Below, piece by piece: positions 33,325-43,077 of a stretch of 64,000 bases of DNA. The position numbers and the translations under genes are program-made. The stretch comes from Janthinobacterium sp. TB1-E2 (GTDB lineage Bacteria > Pseudomonadota > Gammaproteobacteria > Burkholderiales > Burkholderiaceae_D), in assembly GCF_036885605.1 (NCBI RefSeq), contig NZ_CP142523.1, positions 5,456,001 through 5,520,000 on the forward strand, read 5' to 3'. The notes beneath the pieces were generated by a model. It searched no databases. It saw nothing but the letters and a program-made list of their open reading frames with translations, and was not told the origin of the DNA. The number at the start of each line of letters is the position of its first letter. Positions within the stretch are counted from its first letter, which is position 1.

Positions 33325-36300
33325 GCGGCGCCAGCGCTGCCACCAGCGGCGCAGCGGGCCGTGCGCCACCGGCCAGGCGCGGCGCGCCGGCACCCGCAGG
33401 TGCCACTGCGTGCCGCCTCCGTCGCGCCCGCCCACGGACAGGCGCGCGCCGAGCCTGGCGGCGCGCTCGCGCATGCCGGGCATGCCCCAGTGTCCGGGAA
33501 TATGTCCATTGGCCGCCACCACGGGCGGCAAGCCCTGGCCATCATCGCGCACGAGCAGTTCAATGCCGCCGCACGCATAGCGCACCGCCACCTCGACCAC
33601 CTGCGCGCGCGCATGCTGGAAGGCATTGCGCAGCGCTTCGCTGGCGATGCGGTAGATTTCATGCGCGGCGCGCGCATGCAGCATGCGCGGCTCGCCTTCC
33701 TCCGCATAGCGGAAGACGATGCCGTGCTGCGCCGCCAGCCGTTCGCCTTCGCGCTGCAGGATGGCGCTCCAGCGGGCGCCGGCATCGTCGCCGGCGCGCA
33801 AGTCGTGCACGTGGTCGCGCCCCTCGCCCAGCATGCGGTCGGCGTCGTCGAGCGCGCGCAGCATGGCGGCGCGCGCGGGATCATCCTCGGCGATGGCCAT
33901 GCTGGCATTGTGAAAGTGCAGGATCATCGCCTGCGTGCCCTGCAGCAGGGTATCGTGCAGTTCGCGCGCGATGCGTTCGCGCTCGGCCTGCTGCGCCTCC
34001 ATCCGCGCCTGCAGGCGCGCGGCATGCTGGCCCAGCCGCCAGCGGCAAACGCCATACGCGGCCGCCAGCAGCGCCGCCGCGCACAGGCTGCGGAACCACC
34101 AGGTCTGGTAGAAGACGGGCAGCACGCGGAACGGCAATTGCGCCACCGCGCTGGCCACGCCGTCACCATTGATGGCCATCACCTGGAAGCGGTAGGCACC
34201 CGGCCCCAGGCCCGTGTATTGCGCCTGGCGCCGCTCGTCCGCATGCTGCCAGTCCCTGTCGTAGCCTTCCAGCCGGTAGCGGAAGCGCAGGCGCGACGGC
34301 GCGCCCAGGCTGCTGGCGTTGTAGGCGAACTGCACGTCGCGCGTGCCGGCCGGCAGGCGCTCATAATCGGCGGCGGCAACGTTCTCGCCATCGACCATCA
34401 ATGCGCCGATCTCGGCCCGCGGCGCCGGCAGTGGCGGCGCCGGCTGGCGCGGGTCGATCCAGAAGGTCGCGCTCTGGCGCGAAAACCAGATCCTGCCATC
34501 ATCCGCTTCGGCAATCGAGTCGTTATGCAGCAAACTCATTTTGCCGTTCAAGCCATCGGCGCCATCGTACAACTGCGCCTGCATGGGATGCGACGGATCG
34601 CGCAGGGCCTGGGCTACTTCGGCCGCGGCCACGCGCACGGCGCCATTGCCCGTATTGAGCCACAGGCTGCCGTCGCGCGCGCGCAGCATCCCAACCACGC
34701 CATCGAAAACGCCGGGCGCCGCAGCGCGCAGCGGCACGAAGCGCCCATCGCGCCACAGCGCCAGGCCATGCTGGCCGCCCGCCAGCAGCTGGCCGCCGGT
34801 CTCCAGCAGCGCGGGCACCTTGCCCAGGTCCAGGCCCTGTGCGGGACCATAGCTGGCCAGCCGCCCGTCCTCAAGCACGGCCACGCTGCCGTCCGGATAG
34901 GACAGCCACAGGCGGCCGGCCGCATCGGCCAGCAGCGCCAGCGGCACCTTGCGCCCGCCCTCGGGCAAGGCTGGTTCGCGCCGCCATGCACCGTCCGCGT
35001 ACTGGAATACGCCGGCGCCGCTGAAAATCGCCCACAGGCTGCCGTCGGGCGCGTTCACGGCCATGCGCACCCGTTTCAAGGCGGCCGCTTCCGGCGGATA
35101 GGCAATCGTGTCGAGCACGCGGCCATCGTCGCCAGCGAGCCGCAGCAGGCCGGCGCGGGTGCCCACGCGGATGCCGCCCGGCGCCGCCATGATGGCCGTG
35201 ATCGGTCCCAGCGCGGGCGCGCGCAGCACCTTGCCGTCGGGCGCCGCCAGCATCAGCGGCGTATCGCCCTCCTTCGACAGCCACATGCGCCCTCCCGTGC
35301 CGGGCGACAGCTGCTGCGCGCGGAAGGCTTCGGGCGCCTCGGGTCCCGCGCGCGCGCTGAGGATCACGGGCGCGGCCTGGCGGAAGCGGTCCAGGCCAGC
35401 ATACGTGGCAACCCAGACATTGCCTTCATTGTCGTCGCACAGGGAACCGATCAGCACATTGCTCAAGCCGTCGCGGGGCAGGAACGATTCCGTGTCGCCG
35501 CTGATGCCCAGCTGTTGCGGCTCCAGCGCGCCGGCGCTGCGCGTGCGGTGCAGGCCGAACTGGCTGTCGAACCACAAGGTGCCTTGGCGGTCGACCAGCA
35601 TGCTGCCGCTGGTGCCGCTCGTATCGCGGTAGATCCAGCGATGGTCGAGCTGGTCGTAGCGCTCGAGCGAGTCGATGATGCGGATGCCGCGCAGCTCCAG
35701 CAGATACAGGCGGCCGTCCGGTCCCTGCTGCGGCGGCGCGCGCAAGTCGAGGCGGCCCACGGGCGGCGCGAAGCGCGCCTGGCCCGGCTGCCAGATAAAC
35801 AGGCCCTGTTCGCTGAACACGCCCAGCCTGCCGTCGCGGTCCGCGAACACCGCCGAGGCCTTTTGCGCCGTGTAGCCCTGCGCCGGCCCCATCGCCTGCC
35901 AGCGCCGGCCGTCGAAGCGCGACACCCCGGCCACGCCGGCGGCCCACACGGCACCCGTGCCGTCGATGGCAAAACCCCAGATGGAACCGGGCCGCACGCC
36001 CTGCGCCTCGCCGTAATTGCGCACCAAGCCATCCTTGACATGGCTGATACCACCCACTTGCCAGCCCACCCACATGCCGCCATCGGCCGCGCGCTTGAGG
36101 GCCAGGGTCACCGTATCGGGAAACGCGCCCTGGCGCGCGCGCAAGGGCGCGAAACGCAGGCCGTCAAAACGCACGAGGCCCGAATGGGTGCCCAGCCACA
36201 GGAAGCCGTCGCCCCCTTGGGCGATGACGCTGATATCGTCCGGTGCGCCATCCCTGGACGTCCAGCTGGTGTGCTGCAGCTGGTGGATGCCGCGCGCCGC

Positions 36301-36378
36301 GTCGATGGCCAGCCCGGGAGGGCTGAACAGCAGCAGCAAGGGCAGCCAGCACAGCGCGGCCAGGACGGGCAGGCGCAC
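33298..36378 (-). CDS. Two-component sensor kinase with beta-propeller input domain
   Basis: A 1026-residue membrane kinase. After a signal peptide (about 1-24) come repeated propeller blades (about 30-640) with the blade hallmark DGFLWLGTHSGLVRFDG and similar units, a Y_Y_Y-type Ig-like domain (about 650-750: LRFRYRLEGYDRDWQHADERRQAQYTGLGPGAYRFQVMAINGDG), a transmembrane helix (about 762-782), HisKA_3 with His808 in RIARELHDTLLQG and an HATPase with DDGQGL and GMPGMRERAARLG. Such sensors bind oligosaccharides or other ligands in the periplasm. The convergent regulator at 32692 is its partner. It follows the DUF1275 gene by six bases. Confidence 0.92.
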   Translation of the reverse strand: MRLPVLAALCWLPLLLLFSPPGLAIDAARGIHQLQHTSWTSRDGAPDDISVIAQGGDGFLWLGTHSGLVRFDGLRFAPLRARQGAFPDTVTLALKRAADGGMWVGWQVGGISHVKDGLVRNYGEAQGVRPGSIWGFAIDGTGAVWAAGVAGVSRFDGRRWQAMGPAQGYTAQKASAVFADRDGRLGVFSEQGLFIWQPGQARFAPPVGRLDLRAPPQQGPDGRLYLLELRGIRIIDSLERYDQLDHRWIYRDTSGTSGSMLVDRQGTLWFDSQFGLHRTRSAGALEPQQLGISGDTESFLPRDGLSNVLIGSLCDDNEGNVWVATYAGLDRFRQAAPVILSARAGPEAPEAFRAQQLSPGTGGRMWLSKEGDTPLMLAAPDGKVLRAPALGPITAIMAAPGGIRVGTRAGLLRLAGDDGRVLDTIAYPPEAAALKRVRMAVNAPDGSLWAIFSGAGVFQYADGAWRREPALPEGGRKVPLALLADAAGRLWLSYPDGSVAVLEDGRLASYGPAQGLDLGKVPALLETGGQLLAGGQHGLALWRDGRFVPLRAAAPGVFDGVVGMLRARDGSLWLNTGNGAVRVAAAEVAQALRDPSHPMQAQLYDGADGLNGKMSLLHNDSIAEADDGRIWFSRQSATFWIDPRQPAPPLPAPRAEIGALMVDGENVAAADYERLPAGTRDVQFAYNASSLGAPSRLRFRYRLEGYDRDWQHADERRQAQYTGLGPGAYRFQVMAINGDGVASAVAQLPFRVLPVFYQTWWFRSLCAAALLAAAYGVCRWRLGQHAARLQARMEAQQAERERIARELHDTLLQGTQAMILHFHNASMAIAEDDPARAAMLRALDDADRMLGEGRDHVHDLRAGDDAGARWSAILQREGERLAAQHGIVFRYAEEGEPRMLHARAAHEIYRIASEALRNAFQHARAQVVEVAVRYACGGIELLVRDDGQGLPPVVAANGHIPGHWGMPGMRERAARLGARLSVGGRDGGGTQWHLRVPARRAWPVAHGPLRRWWQRWRRSGVEDAAP

Positions 36379-36384
36379 GGCCGG

Positions 36385-37083
36385 TCAGGCGGCAGGCACG
36401 GCCGCGTGGCCGCTGCGGTGCTGCACGATGATCAGGCCGGCGAGCAGCAGCAAGGGCACGGCCAGCGCCACGAAGCCGAAAGCCAGGTAGGCAAAGGCGG
36501 CCGCGATGGCGCCCAGGGCGAAGGCTGCCAGCGGCCAGAAGAACTTGCCGCAGCGCGCATGGGTGGCGGCATCGGCCGCGCCGCGCAGCACGTCGACGGT
36601 GTCGATGACGATCTGCGTCACGTTCCCCGTCATCATGGAAGTGGGCGCCAGGTGCGCCAGCAGCAGCCGGCTGGTGGCGCTGTGCACGCCCATGGCGGCC
36701 GTGCCCAGCAAGCCCGCCGCCATGGCCATGGAACTGACGTCCTTGCCGATCGGTTCGGCCAGGATGCCAAACACCATGAAGCCGGCCAGCAAGGCCCACT
36801 GCAGCAGCATGGCCAGCGTCAGCGACGGGCCGGCGCGGCGCTCGACGGCCAGCACCATCAGGCGCGTGACGGCCACGCCGGCGATAAAGGCGGGAAAAGC
36901 GAGAAACTTCAGCAGGATGGAGGCGCGCGATGCGTCCGCCAGGGCGGCGCCGATCAGCACGAAGTTGCCCGTGACATGGGCCGTAAACAGGCCAAACAGG
37001 GCAATAAAACCCAGGGTATCGACATACCCGGCTAAAAATCCCAGGCTGGTGCCGAACAAGCGGCTGTGTGGTGGCTGATCCAT
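36385..37083 (-). CDS. DUF1275 (YoaK) family membrane protein
   Basis: A 232-residue inner membrane protein with about six helices in the YoaK/DUF1275 pattern: LGFLAGYVDTLGFIALFGLFTAHVTGNFVLIGAAL, a central MGVHSATSRLLLAHLAPTSMMTGNVTQIVID and three C-terminal helices. The ligand carried by the family is unknown. The start at 37083 has GGGAGTCATTCG upstream; a longer start at 37122 lacks support. It is the first gene of a minus-strand pair with the propeller kinase, six bases apart. Confidence 0.85.
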   Translation of the reverse strand: MDQPPHSRLFGTSLGFLAGYVDTLGFIALFGLFTAHVTGNFVLIGAALADASRASILLKFLAFPAFIAGVAVTRLMVLAVERRAGPSLTLAMLLQWALLAGFMVFGILAEPIGKDVSSMAMAAGLLGTAAMGVHSATSRLLLAHLAPTSMMTGNVTQIVIDTVDVLRGAADAATHARCGKFFWPLAAFALGAIAAAFAYLAFGFVALAVPLLLLAGLIIVQHRSGHAAVPAA

Positions 37084-37328
37084 CGAATGACTCCCGATAC
37101 CGTGCAATGCACTAAAAAACAAAAAACGCGCCAGGGAAGCGCCCCGGCGCCACTGCCTGCATGGTAAGCCATGCGGCCGGCCTGCGCCCCCGCCATTCGG
37201 CCAGTGCGGCCCGCTTCACCTGATCTTTTGGCCCGTGTTCAAGCGCGGAATGCCAGCTACACTGGCCGACGTGACTTTCGCGCCGCGCACGCCGGCCCTC
37301 CCCCGCACCGCAACCATGGAGCTGCACC

Positions 37329-39203
37329 ATGCCAGAACACACCCTCCCCGCCGCCGCACCCTTGATACTGCTCAATGGCTGCTTCCATACCGTCGACAAA
37401 AGCTGCCCGCAAGCGAGCGCGGTGGCCATCGCCGACGGCAAATTCCTCGCCGTGGGCGACGCAGACGACGTCATGCGCCACCGCGCGCCCGACAGCCGCG
37501 TGATCGACCTCGGTGGCCGCACCGTGATTCCCGGCCTGAACGACTCGCACCTGCACCTGATCCGCGGCGGCTTGAACTACAACCTGGAATTGCGCTGGGA
37601 AGGCGTGCCGTCGCTGGCCGACGCCCTGCGCATGCTGAAAGAGCAAGCCTTGCGCACGCCGAACCCGCAGTGGGTGCGCGTCGTCGGCGGCTGGAACGAA
37701 TTCCAGTTCGCAGAAAAGCGCATGCCGACTCTGGACGAGATCAACGCGGCCGCACCGGACACCCCCGTCTTCATCCTGCACCTGTACGACCGCGCCCTGC
37801 TCAACCGCGCCGCCCTGCGCGTGGTCGGCTACGATAAAAATACGCCGAACCCGCCCGGCGGCGAAATCGTGCGCGACGCGGCCGGCAACCCCACGGGCAT
37901 GCTGATCGCGCGTCCGAACGCCATGATTTTATATGCGACCCTGGCCAAGGGTCCAACCCTGCCGCGCGAATTGCAAGTCAATTCCACGCGCCAGTTCATG
38001 CGCGAACTGAACCGCCTGGGCCTGACCAGCGCCATCGACGCGGGCGGCGGCTTCCAGAATTATCCGGAAGACTACGCGGTGGTCGAGGAACTGGCGCAAA
38101 AAGAGCAGCTGACGATACGCATCGCCTACAACCTGTTCACGCAAAACAAGGGCGCGGAACTGCAAGACTTCCAGAAGTGGACGGAGATGGTCACGCCGGG
38201 CCAGGGCGACGATTACTACCGTCATAACGGCGCCGGCGAAATGCTCGTGTTTTCCGCCGCAGACTTCGAGGATTTCCTAGAGCCGCGCCCGGACCTGGCG
38301 CCCGGCATGGACGACGAACTGGAAAAGGTCGTGCGCCACCTGGTGTCGAAACGCTGGCCCTTCCGCCTGCACGCCACCTACGATGAATCAATCGAGCGCA
38401 TGCTGACGGTGTTTGAAAAGGTCAACCGCGATATCCCGTTCGATGGCCTGCACTGGATGTTCGACCACTGCGAAACCATCACGCCGAAAAACATCGACCG
38501 GGTCAAGGCGCTGGGCGGCGGCATCGCCATTCAGCACCGCATGGCCTTCCAGGGCGAATATTTTGTCGACCGCTACGGCGCGGAAGCGGCCAAGGCCACG
38601 CCGCCCATCGCCCGCATGCTTGCCTCTGGCGTGCCCGTGGGCGGCGGCACGGACGCCACCCGGGTCGCCAGCTACAACCCGTGGACGGCGCTGTACTGGC
38701 TGGTGTCGGGCCGCACGGTGGGCGGCTTGCGCCTGTACGACGCGGGCAGCCGTTTGTCGCGCGACACGGCGCTGGAACTGTGGACGGCGGGCAGCGCCTG
38801 GTTCTCCAGCGAGCAAGGCAAGAAGGGCCGCATCCAGGAAGGCATGCTGGCCGACCTGGCCGTGCTGAGCGCGGATTTCTTCAGCATCGATGAAGAGGCG
38901 ATCAAGTCGATTGAGTCCGTGCTCACCATCGTCGGCGGCAAGATCGTCTACGGCCAGGCGGAATTTACCAAGCTGGCGCCGCCTGCCATTCCCGTGCTGC
39001 CCGATTGGTCGCCCGTGAAAAACGTGGCCGGCCACTACCGCTCCGCGCCGCCGCAAAAAACCAGCGTCATACAGCAGCACCAGTGCCAGGGCGCCTGCGG
39101 CGTGCATGCCCACGCCCACGACGTGGCGCGCAAGAGTTCCGTACCCGTGTCCAGCCACTCCGGCTTCTGGGGCGCGCTGGGGTGCAGCTGCTTTGCGTTC
39201 TGA
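37329..39203 (+). CDS. Amidohydrolase (YtcJ-like) with Cys/His-rich tail
   Basis: A 624-residue metal-dependent hydrolase of the amidohydrolase superfamily, YtcJ-type. The metal-binding HxH is at His74/His76 (NDSHLHLIRGG), further ligands are HATYDES, WMFDHCET and the Asp of GGGTDATR. The enclosing beta-sandwich is formed by both termini (NGCFHTVD..., VLTIVGGKIVYGQ). The last 45 residues are unusual: CQGACGVHAHAHD, then a short spacer, then a CSC near the end, which could hold an extra metal. The porin follows after seven bases, suggesting the substrate enters through it. Substrate unknown. Confidence 0.88.
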   Translation: MPEHTLPAAAPLILLNGCFHTVDKSCPQASAVAIADGKFLAVGDADDVMRHRAPDSRVIDLGGRTVIPGLNDSHLHLIRGGLNYNLELRWEGVPSLADALRMLKEQALRTPNPQWVRVVGGWNEFQFAEKRMPTLDEINAAAPDTPVFILHLYDRALLNRAALRVVGYDKNTPNPPGGEIVRDAAGNPTGMLIARPNAMILYATLAKGPTLPRELQVNSTRQFMRELNRLGLTSAIDAGGGFQNYPEDYAVVEELAQKEQLTIRIAYNLFTQNKGAELQDFQKWTEMVTPGQGDDYYRHNGAGEMLVFSAADFEDFLEPRPDLAPGMDDELEKVVRHLVSKRWPFRLHATYDESIERMLTVFEKVNRDIPFDGLHWMFDHCETITPKNIDRVKALGGGIAIQHRMAFQGEYFVDRYGAEAAKATPPIARMLASGVPVGGGTDATRVASYNPWTALYWLVSGRTVGGLRLYDAGSRLSRDTALELWTAGSAWFSSEQGKKGRIQEGMLADLAVLSADFFSIDEEAIKSIESVLTIVGGKIVYGQAEFTKLAPPAIPVLPDWSPVKNVAGHYRSAPPQKTSVIQQHQCQGACGVHAHAHDVARKSSVPVSSHSGFWGALGCSCFAF

Positions 39204-39210
39204 GGTGCGT

Positions 39211-40302
39211 ATGGCGCGCGTGTTTTCATGCGCCGCCGGTGCCTTGGCACTGGCGGCGGCCCTGCCCGCTACGGCACAGGAAAATGTGCAGCTGTACGGC
39301 CGCCTGAACGTGGCGCTCGAAGCGCTGCGCTCGTCCGGTAGCGGCGACAGCGTGCAGCGCCTGTCCAACAACCGCTCGGTACTCGGTGTTCGCGGCAGCG
39401 AAGACCTGGGCGGCGGCTGGCAGGCGCTGTTCCAGGTCGAGGGCACCCTGTCGCCTGACACGGGCGCGGGTTCCATTGCCGCGCGCGACACGCGCGTCGG
39501 CATTGCCGGCCCGTGGGGCACGCTGTTTGCCGGTAACTGGACCCTGCCCTACAACAGCGCCACCTCGGCGCTCGACCCGTTCTACCCCACCACGGCGGGC
39601 TACATGAGCTTGATGGGCAATGGCGCGGGCGCCACCGAAAACAATACCAGCAACGCATATTCGTTCGACCGGCGCCAGCAGAACAGCGTCCATTACTGGA
39701 CGCCGCAGTGGCAGGGCTGGTCGCTGCGCGTGGCGCGCGGCATGGCGGAAGAACGGCCGGCCAACGGTGCGCATCCGTCACTGACGTCGGCCGCCCTGCT
39801 CTACGACAGTGGCGACCTGTACGCCAGCCTGGCGCATGAAGAGCACCACGACTACCAGGGACGGGGCTTGAGCGACCGTGGCAGCAAGCTGGCCATCGCG
39901 TGGCGGATCGACAGCGCCACGCAACTGGCGTTAGCCTTGGAAAGCCTGCGCTATGCCACAGCGACGGGAGAGCTGCGCCGGCGCACGGTGTATGCCTCCG
40001 CCACGCGCCAGTTCGGCCGCCATGGCTTGCGTGTCGGCCTGGCCCACGCGCAAAGCGCCACCGGCAGCGCGCTGGAAACCATCGGCACCGTGCGCGCGGG
40101 AGCCGGCACGGGCGCCACCCACGCCACCATCGGCTACGACTACCAGCTGTCGAAACGCAGCAGCCTGTTTGCCTACTACACGCGGCTGGCCAACGGCCGC
40201 AACGGCATCGCCGGCTTTGCCATCAACAGCCTCGGACGCGAAACAGGTGCTGCAGGCGCCACCCTGTCGGGCGTGGCGCTGGGCATCAAGCACAACTTCT
40301 GA
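39211..40302 (+). CDS. Gram-negative porin
   Basis: A 363-residue outer membrane porin of the Burkholderia/Neisseria type (16-strand trimer). Signal peptide: MARVFSCAAGALALAAALPATAQ. The mature start QENVQLYGRLNVALEAL, the strand SVLGVRGSEDLGGGWQALFQVEGTLS, the constriction region ARDTRVGIAGPWGTLFAGNWTLPY and the closing Phe of GIKHNF are diagnostic. The start at 39211 has GAGGTG upstream and is seven bases past the amidohydrolase stop, so they form an operon. Substrate preference cannot be seen; general diffusion is usual. Confidence 0.93.
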   Translation: MARVFSCAAGALALAAALPATAQENVQLYGRLNVALEALRSSGSGDSVQRLSNNRSVLGVRGSEDLGGGWQALFQVEGTLSPDTGAGSIAARDTRVGIAGPWGTLFAGNWTLPYNSATSALDPFYPTTAGYMSLMGNGAGATENNTSNAYSFDRRQQNSVHYWTPQWQGWSLRVARGMAEERPANGAHPSLTSAALLYDSGDLYASLAHEEHHDYQGRGLSDRGSKLAIAWRIDSATQLALALESLRYATATGELRRRTVYASATRQFGRHGLRVGLAHAQSATGSALETIGTVRAGAGTGATHATIGYDYQLSKRSSLFAYYTRLANGRNGIAGFAINSLGRETGAAGATLSGVALGIKHNF

Positions 40303-40385
40303 GGCACGGTTTTCATGGACAGCCCTGCGCGCGGCGCGTACAGTCTTCGTTCCGCAACCAGGGCAGGCATCTGCGAACAGACACC

Positions 40386-41213
40386 ATGAAGCGAGCATCA
40401 GCGCCGGCGCTTGGCGACTGGGTCAAGTGCGCCGAACCGGTACAGGGAATCGAACGCATCGAGGCGTGGTTCCAGGGCAAGGCCTATGCCATGCACCGCC
40501 ACGATACCTACGCCATCGGCCGCACGCTGGCCGGCGTGCAGCGTTTCAGCTACCGCCGCGGCCAGCGCGACAGCCTGCCCGGCAATACCATGATCCTGCA
40601 TCCCGACGAGGCGCACGATGGCCAGGCGGGTACCGACGCCGGCTTCCGTTACCGCATGCTGTATATCGAACCGGCGTTGTTCCAGGACGTGCTGGGCGGC
40701 CGCGCGCTGCCCTTCATCGAAGGTGGCGTGTCGACCGATCCCCGCCTGGCGACAGCCACCTGCGCCTTGCTGCCGCACGACGGCCATCCGCTCGAAGCGC
40801 TGGAGCAGAGCGAGGCGCTGGCCGAACTGGCGCATGCGCTGGCGGCGGCGGCCGGCACGCCGGCGCAGCGTCCAAAAGGCGACTTCCTGGCGGCGCGGCG
40901 CGCGCGCGACTACTTGCAGGCGCACTGCACGCGCGCCGTCACCCTGGAGGAACTGGAAGCGGCAACGGGACGCGACCGCTGGAGCCTGTCGCACGACTTT
41001 CGCGTGTTTTATGGCACCAGCCCATACCGCTATCTGACGATGCGGCGTCTGGAGATGGTGCGGTGCCTGCTCTTGGGTGGCGCCACGCTCGCCTCGGCCG
41101 CCATGGCGGCAGGCTTTGCCGACCAGAGCCACATGACGCGGCATTTCCTGAAAACCCATGGAATCACCCCCGGCCGCTGGCTGCGCTATGCTGGCGGCGC
41201 CAGCACACGCTGA
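40386..41213 (+). CDS. AraC-family transcriptional regulator
   Basis: A 275-residue activator-type regulator. A cupin-like N-terminal ligand domain (about 15-130, with AWFQGKAYAMHRHDTYAIG and PGNTMILHPDEAHDG) joins two C-terminal HTH units (about 185-270, LEELEAATGRDRWSLSHDFRVFYGTSPYRYLTMRRLEM and FADQSHMTRHFLKTHGITPGRW). It lies 83 bases after the porin gene and may control the amidohydrolase-porin pair or the cupin downstream; the sequence does not decide. Confidence 0.9.
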   Translation: MKRASAPALGDWVKCAEPVQGIERIEAWFQGKAYAMHRHDTYAIGRTLAGVQRFSYRRGQRDSLPGNTMILHPDEAHDGQAGTDAGFRYRMLYIEPALFQDVLGGRALPFIEGGVSTDPRLATATCALLPHDGHPLEALEQSEALAELAHALAAAAGTPAQRPKGDFLAARRARDYLQAHCTRAVTLEELEAATGRDRWSLSHDFRVFYGTSPYRYLTMRRLEMVRCLLLGGATLASAAMAAGFADQSHMTRHFLKTHGITPGRWLRYAGGASTR

Positions 41214-41290
41214 AAACACCCACGATCGTTCAATACGGCCGGCAAGCACCTGCGTATTCTGGCTGCATCGCCACTTGAACGGAGCACAGC

Positions 41291-41710
41291 ATGCCAGACA
41301 CTACCATTACCACCACCACGCGCGGCCAGGGCCAATCCATCGACCTGGCAGGCAAGATCGACCTGATCGACGGGCACTGGCAACCGCGCGTCATCGCCGA
41401 AATGAACGACTACCAATTCAAGGTCGTCAAGGTACTGGGCGAATTCCAGTGGCACCGGCACGCCGACACGGATGAAACCTTCATCGTGCTGGACGGCGAA
41501 TTGCGCATCGCCGTGCGCGGCCCTGGCTATGCGGAAGGACACGCCATCGTGCTGACTGCCGGCCAGCTGGCCGTGGTGCCCAAGGGTGTCGAACACAAGC
41601 CGTGCGCCCTTGCCGAAACGAGGCTGCTGCTGATCGAACCGCGCGGCGTGGTCAACACGGGCGACGGCGGCGCGGGCGAACGCACGGTGGAGAACGACCA
41701 GTGGATCTGA
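41291..41710 (+). CDS. Cupin-domain protein
   Basis: A 139-residue single-domain cupin. Metal-binding motif 1 reads GEFQWHRHADTDETFIVLDGELRIAV (His-His-Glu) and motif 2 PKGVEHKPCALAETRLLLIEP (His). The product is likely a small cytoplasmic mononuclear-metal enzyme or sensor; the function is not specified. ACGGAGCAC upstream of the ATG is a usable ribosome binding site. The gene ends 24 bases before a two-way terminator shared with the tRNA gene. Confidence 0.88.
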   Translation: MPDTTITTTTRGQGQSIDLAGKIDLIDGHWQPRVIAEMNDYQFKVVKVLGEFQWHRHADTDETFIVLDGELRIAVRGPGYAEGHAIVLTAGQLAVVPKGVEHKPCALAETRLLLIEPRGVVNTGDGGAGERTVENDQWI

Positions 41711-41733
41711 AACAGGAAAGCGACAAATAACAA

Positions 41734-41767
41734 AAAACCCGCTGACTTTTGCAAGTAAGCGGGTTTT
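41734..41767. terminator. Bidirectional terminator between the cupin and tRNA-Thr genes
   Basis: AAAACCCGCT (41734-41743) and AGCGGGTTTT (41758-41767) form a 10-base stem with a 14-base loop. T runs follow the GC stem on both strands, so it ends the cupin transcript on the plus strand and the tRNA transcript on the minus strand. Confidence 0.85.
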
Positions 41768-41778
41768 CTGATGAAACT

Positions 41779-41854
41779 TGGTGCCGTTGGCCGGAATCGA
41801 ACTGGCGACCTTCACATTACGAATGTGCTGCTCTACCAACTGAGCTACAACGGC
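41779..41854 (-). tRNA. tRNA-Thr (anticodon CGT)
   Basis: Read on the minus strand the 76 bases fold as a tRNA: acceptor GCCGTTG with CAACGGC, D arm GCTC...GAGC, anticodon loop TTCGTAA with anticodon CGT, TPsiC loop TTCGAAT, and encoded CCA end (41779-41781). The anticodon stem has a G-A opening pair, as does E. coli thrW, which it resembles. It reads ACG codons. Confidence 0.97.
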
Positions 41855-41971
41855 GAAGACCCACATTCTACAAACAATGCACAAAATTTGCTAGTGTCAA
41901 CGCGAACTTTTTTGCATTTTTTTAGCGGCCTGGCTGCGCGCCGCTAAAAATCGTGGAAAAGTGCGGTTTTT

Positions 41972-42973
41972 TTACTCAGCGTGGTAGGCCGTGACGCGGG
42001 CCACTTCGTCTTTCGAACCGAGGAAGACGGGCACGCGCTGGTGCAGCTTGTGCGGGGCGATGTCCATGATGCGCTGCTGGCCGTCGGTGGCCGCGCCGCC
42101 CGCTTGCTCGACGATGAAGGCCATCGGGTTCGCTTCGTACATCAGGCGCAGCTTGCCCGGCATCGACGTGTCACGCAGGTCGGCCGGGTACATGAAGATG
42201 CCGCCGCGGTTCAGGATGCGGTGCACGTCAGCCACCATCGAGGCGATCCAGCGCATGTTGAAATTGGTGCCGCGCGGGCCAGTGTCGCCGGCCAGCAGTT
42301 CGTCGACATAGCGCTTCACGGGCGGATGCCAGTGGCGCGCGTTCGACATGTTGATGGCGAATTCCTTCGTCGTCGGCGGAATCTGCATATTGCTTTGCGT
42401 GAGGACCCACGAACCCATTTCGCGGTCCAGGGTGAAGCAGTTCACGCCATTGCCGAAGGTCAGCACCAGCATGGTTTGCGGGCCGTACACGGCGTAGCCG
42501 GCCGCCACTTGCTTGCTGCCTGCCTGCATGAAGTCCTGCTCGGTCGGCTGACCCATGCCGTCCGGCGCTTTCAGCACGGAGAAGATGGTGCCGATCGAGA
42601 CGTTGACGTCGATGTTCGACGAACCATCGAGTGGATCGAACAGCAGCATGTATTCGCCCTTCGGATAGCGGTTCGGGATCGGGTGGATCGATTCCATCTC
42701 TTCTGACGCCATGGCCGCCAGGTGGCCGCCCCATTCGTTCGCTTCGAGCAGGATCTCGTTGGAGATGATGTCGAGTTTTTTCTGTACTTCGCCCTGCACG
42801 TTTTCCGTGTCGGCCGTGCCCAGCACTTCGCCCAGCGCACCCTTGCCGACGGCGTGGCTGATGGTCTTGCAGGCGCGCGCGACGACTTCGATCAGCAGGC
42901 GCAGTTCGGCCGGAATGCTGTTGTTCGAGCGCTGCTCTTCAACCAGGTATTGCGTAAGACTGATGCGTTTCAT
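41972..42973 (-). CDS. fbp: Fructose-1,6-bisphosphatase, class I
   Basis: A 333-residue cytoplasmic enzyme that hydrolyses fructose-1,6-bisphosphate to fructose-6-phosphate in gluconeogenesis. The metal-binding motif [22 protein letters not shown] and substrate region [16 protein letters not shown] and [24 protein letters not shown] are clearly present, and the length is that of proteobacterial FBPase I. An inverted T/A-rich stem (41919-41928 with 41941-41950) lies between its stop and the tRNA. Upstream (42974-43117) holds two extragenic palindromes and no gene. Confidence 0.97.
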   Translation of the reverse strand: MKRISLTQYLVEEQRSNNSIPAELRLLIEVVARACKTISHAVGKGALGEVLGTADTENVQGEVQKKLDIISNEILLEANEWGGHLAAMASEEMESIHPIPNRYPKGEYMLLFDPLDGSSNIDVNVSIGTIFSVLKAPDGMGQPTEQDFMQAGSKQVAAGYAVYGPQTMLVLTFGNGVNCFTLDREMGSWVLTQSNMQIPPTTKEFAINMSNARHWHPPVKRYVDELLAGDTGPRGTNFNMRWIASMVADVHRILNRGGIFMYPADLRDTSMPGKLRLMYEANPMAFIVEQAGGAATDGQQRIMDIAPHKLHQRVPVFLGSKDEVARVTAYHAE

Positions 42974-43015
42974 GAAACCCCTTCGTTAGTTTTAAATACG
43001 TCTCGTTCGGTGCCT

Positions 43016-43051
43016 GTCGGCTTACGCGCCCCTGGCGCTAAGCCGACCTAC
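43016..43051 (-). repeat. Extragenic palindrome, GTAGGTCGG-TTA family (copy 1, reversed)
   Basis: GTCGGCTTA (43016-43024) pairs with TAAGCCGAC (43039-43047), with an inner GCGCC/GGCGC stem and one unpaired base. Read on the minus strand it begins GTAGGTCGGCTTA, the same start as the copies at 43078 and 49210. Lies upstream of fbp. Confidence 0.85.
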
Positions 43052-43077
43052 AAAATGATGAATGCCCATGCATGCGC

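Noticed and set aside
33361..37035. A 1,224-codon open frame on the plus strand opposite the propeller kinase
   Set aside because: Antisense shadow of the kinase and DUF1275 genes with biased residues; no domain recognisable.
41919..41950. Stem TTTTTAGCGG/CCGCTAAAAA as an fbp terminator
   Set aside because: T runs lie before rather than after the stem on both strands, so it is not a classic terminator; it may still be a structured spacer.
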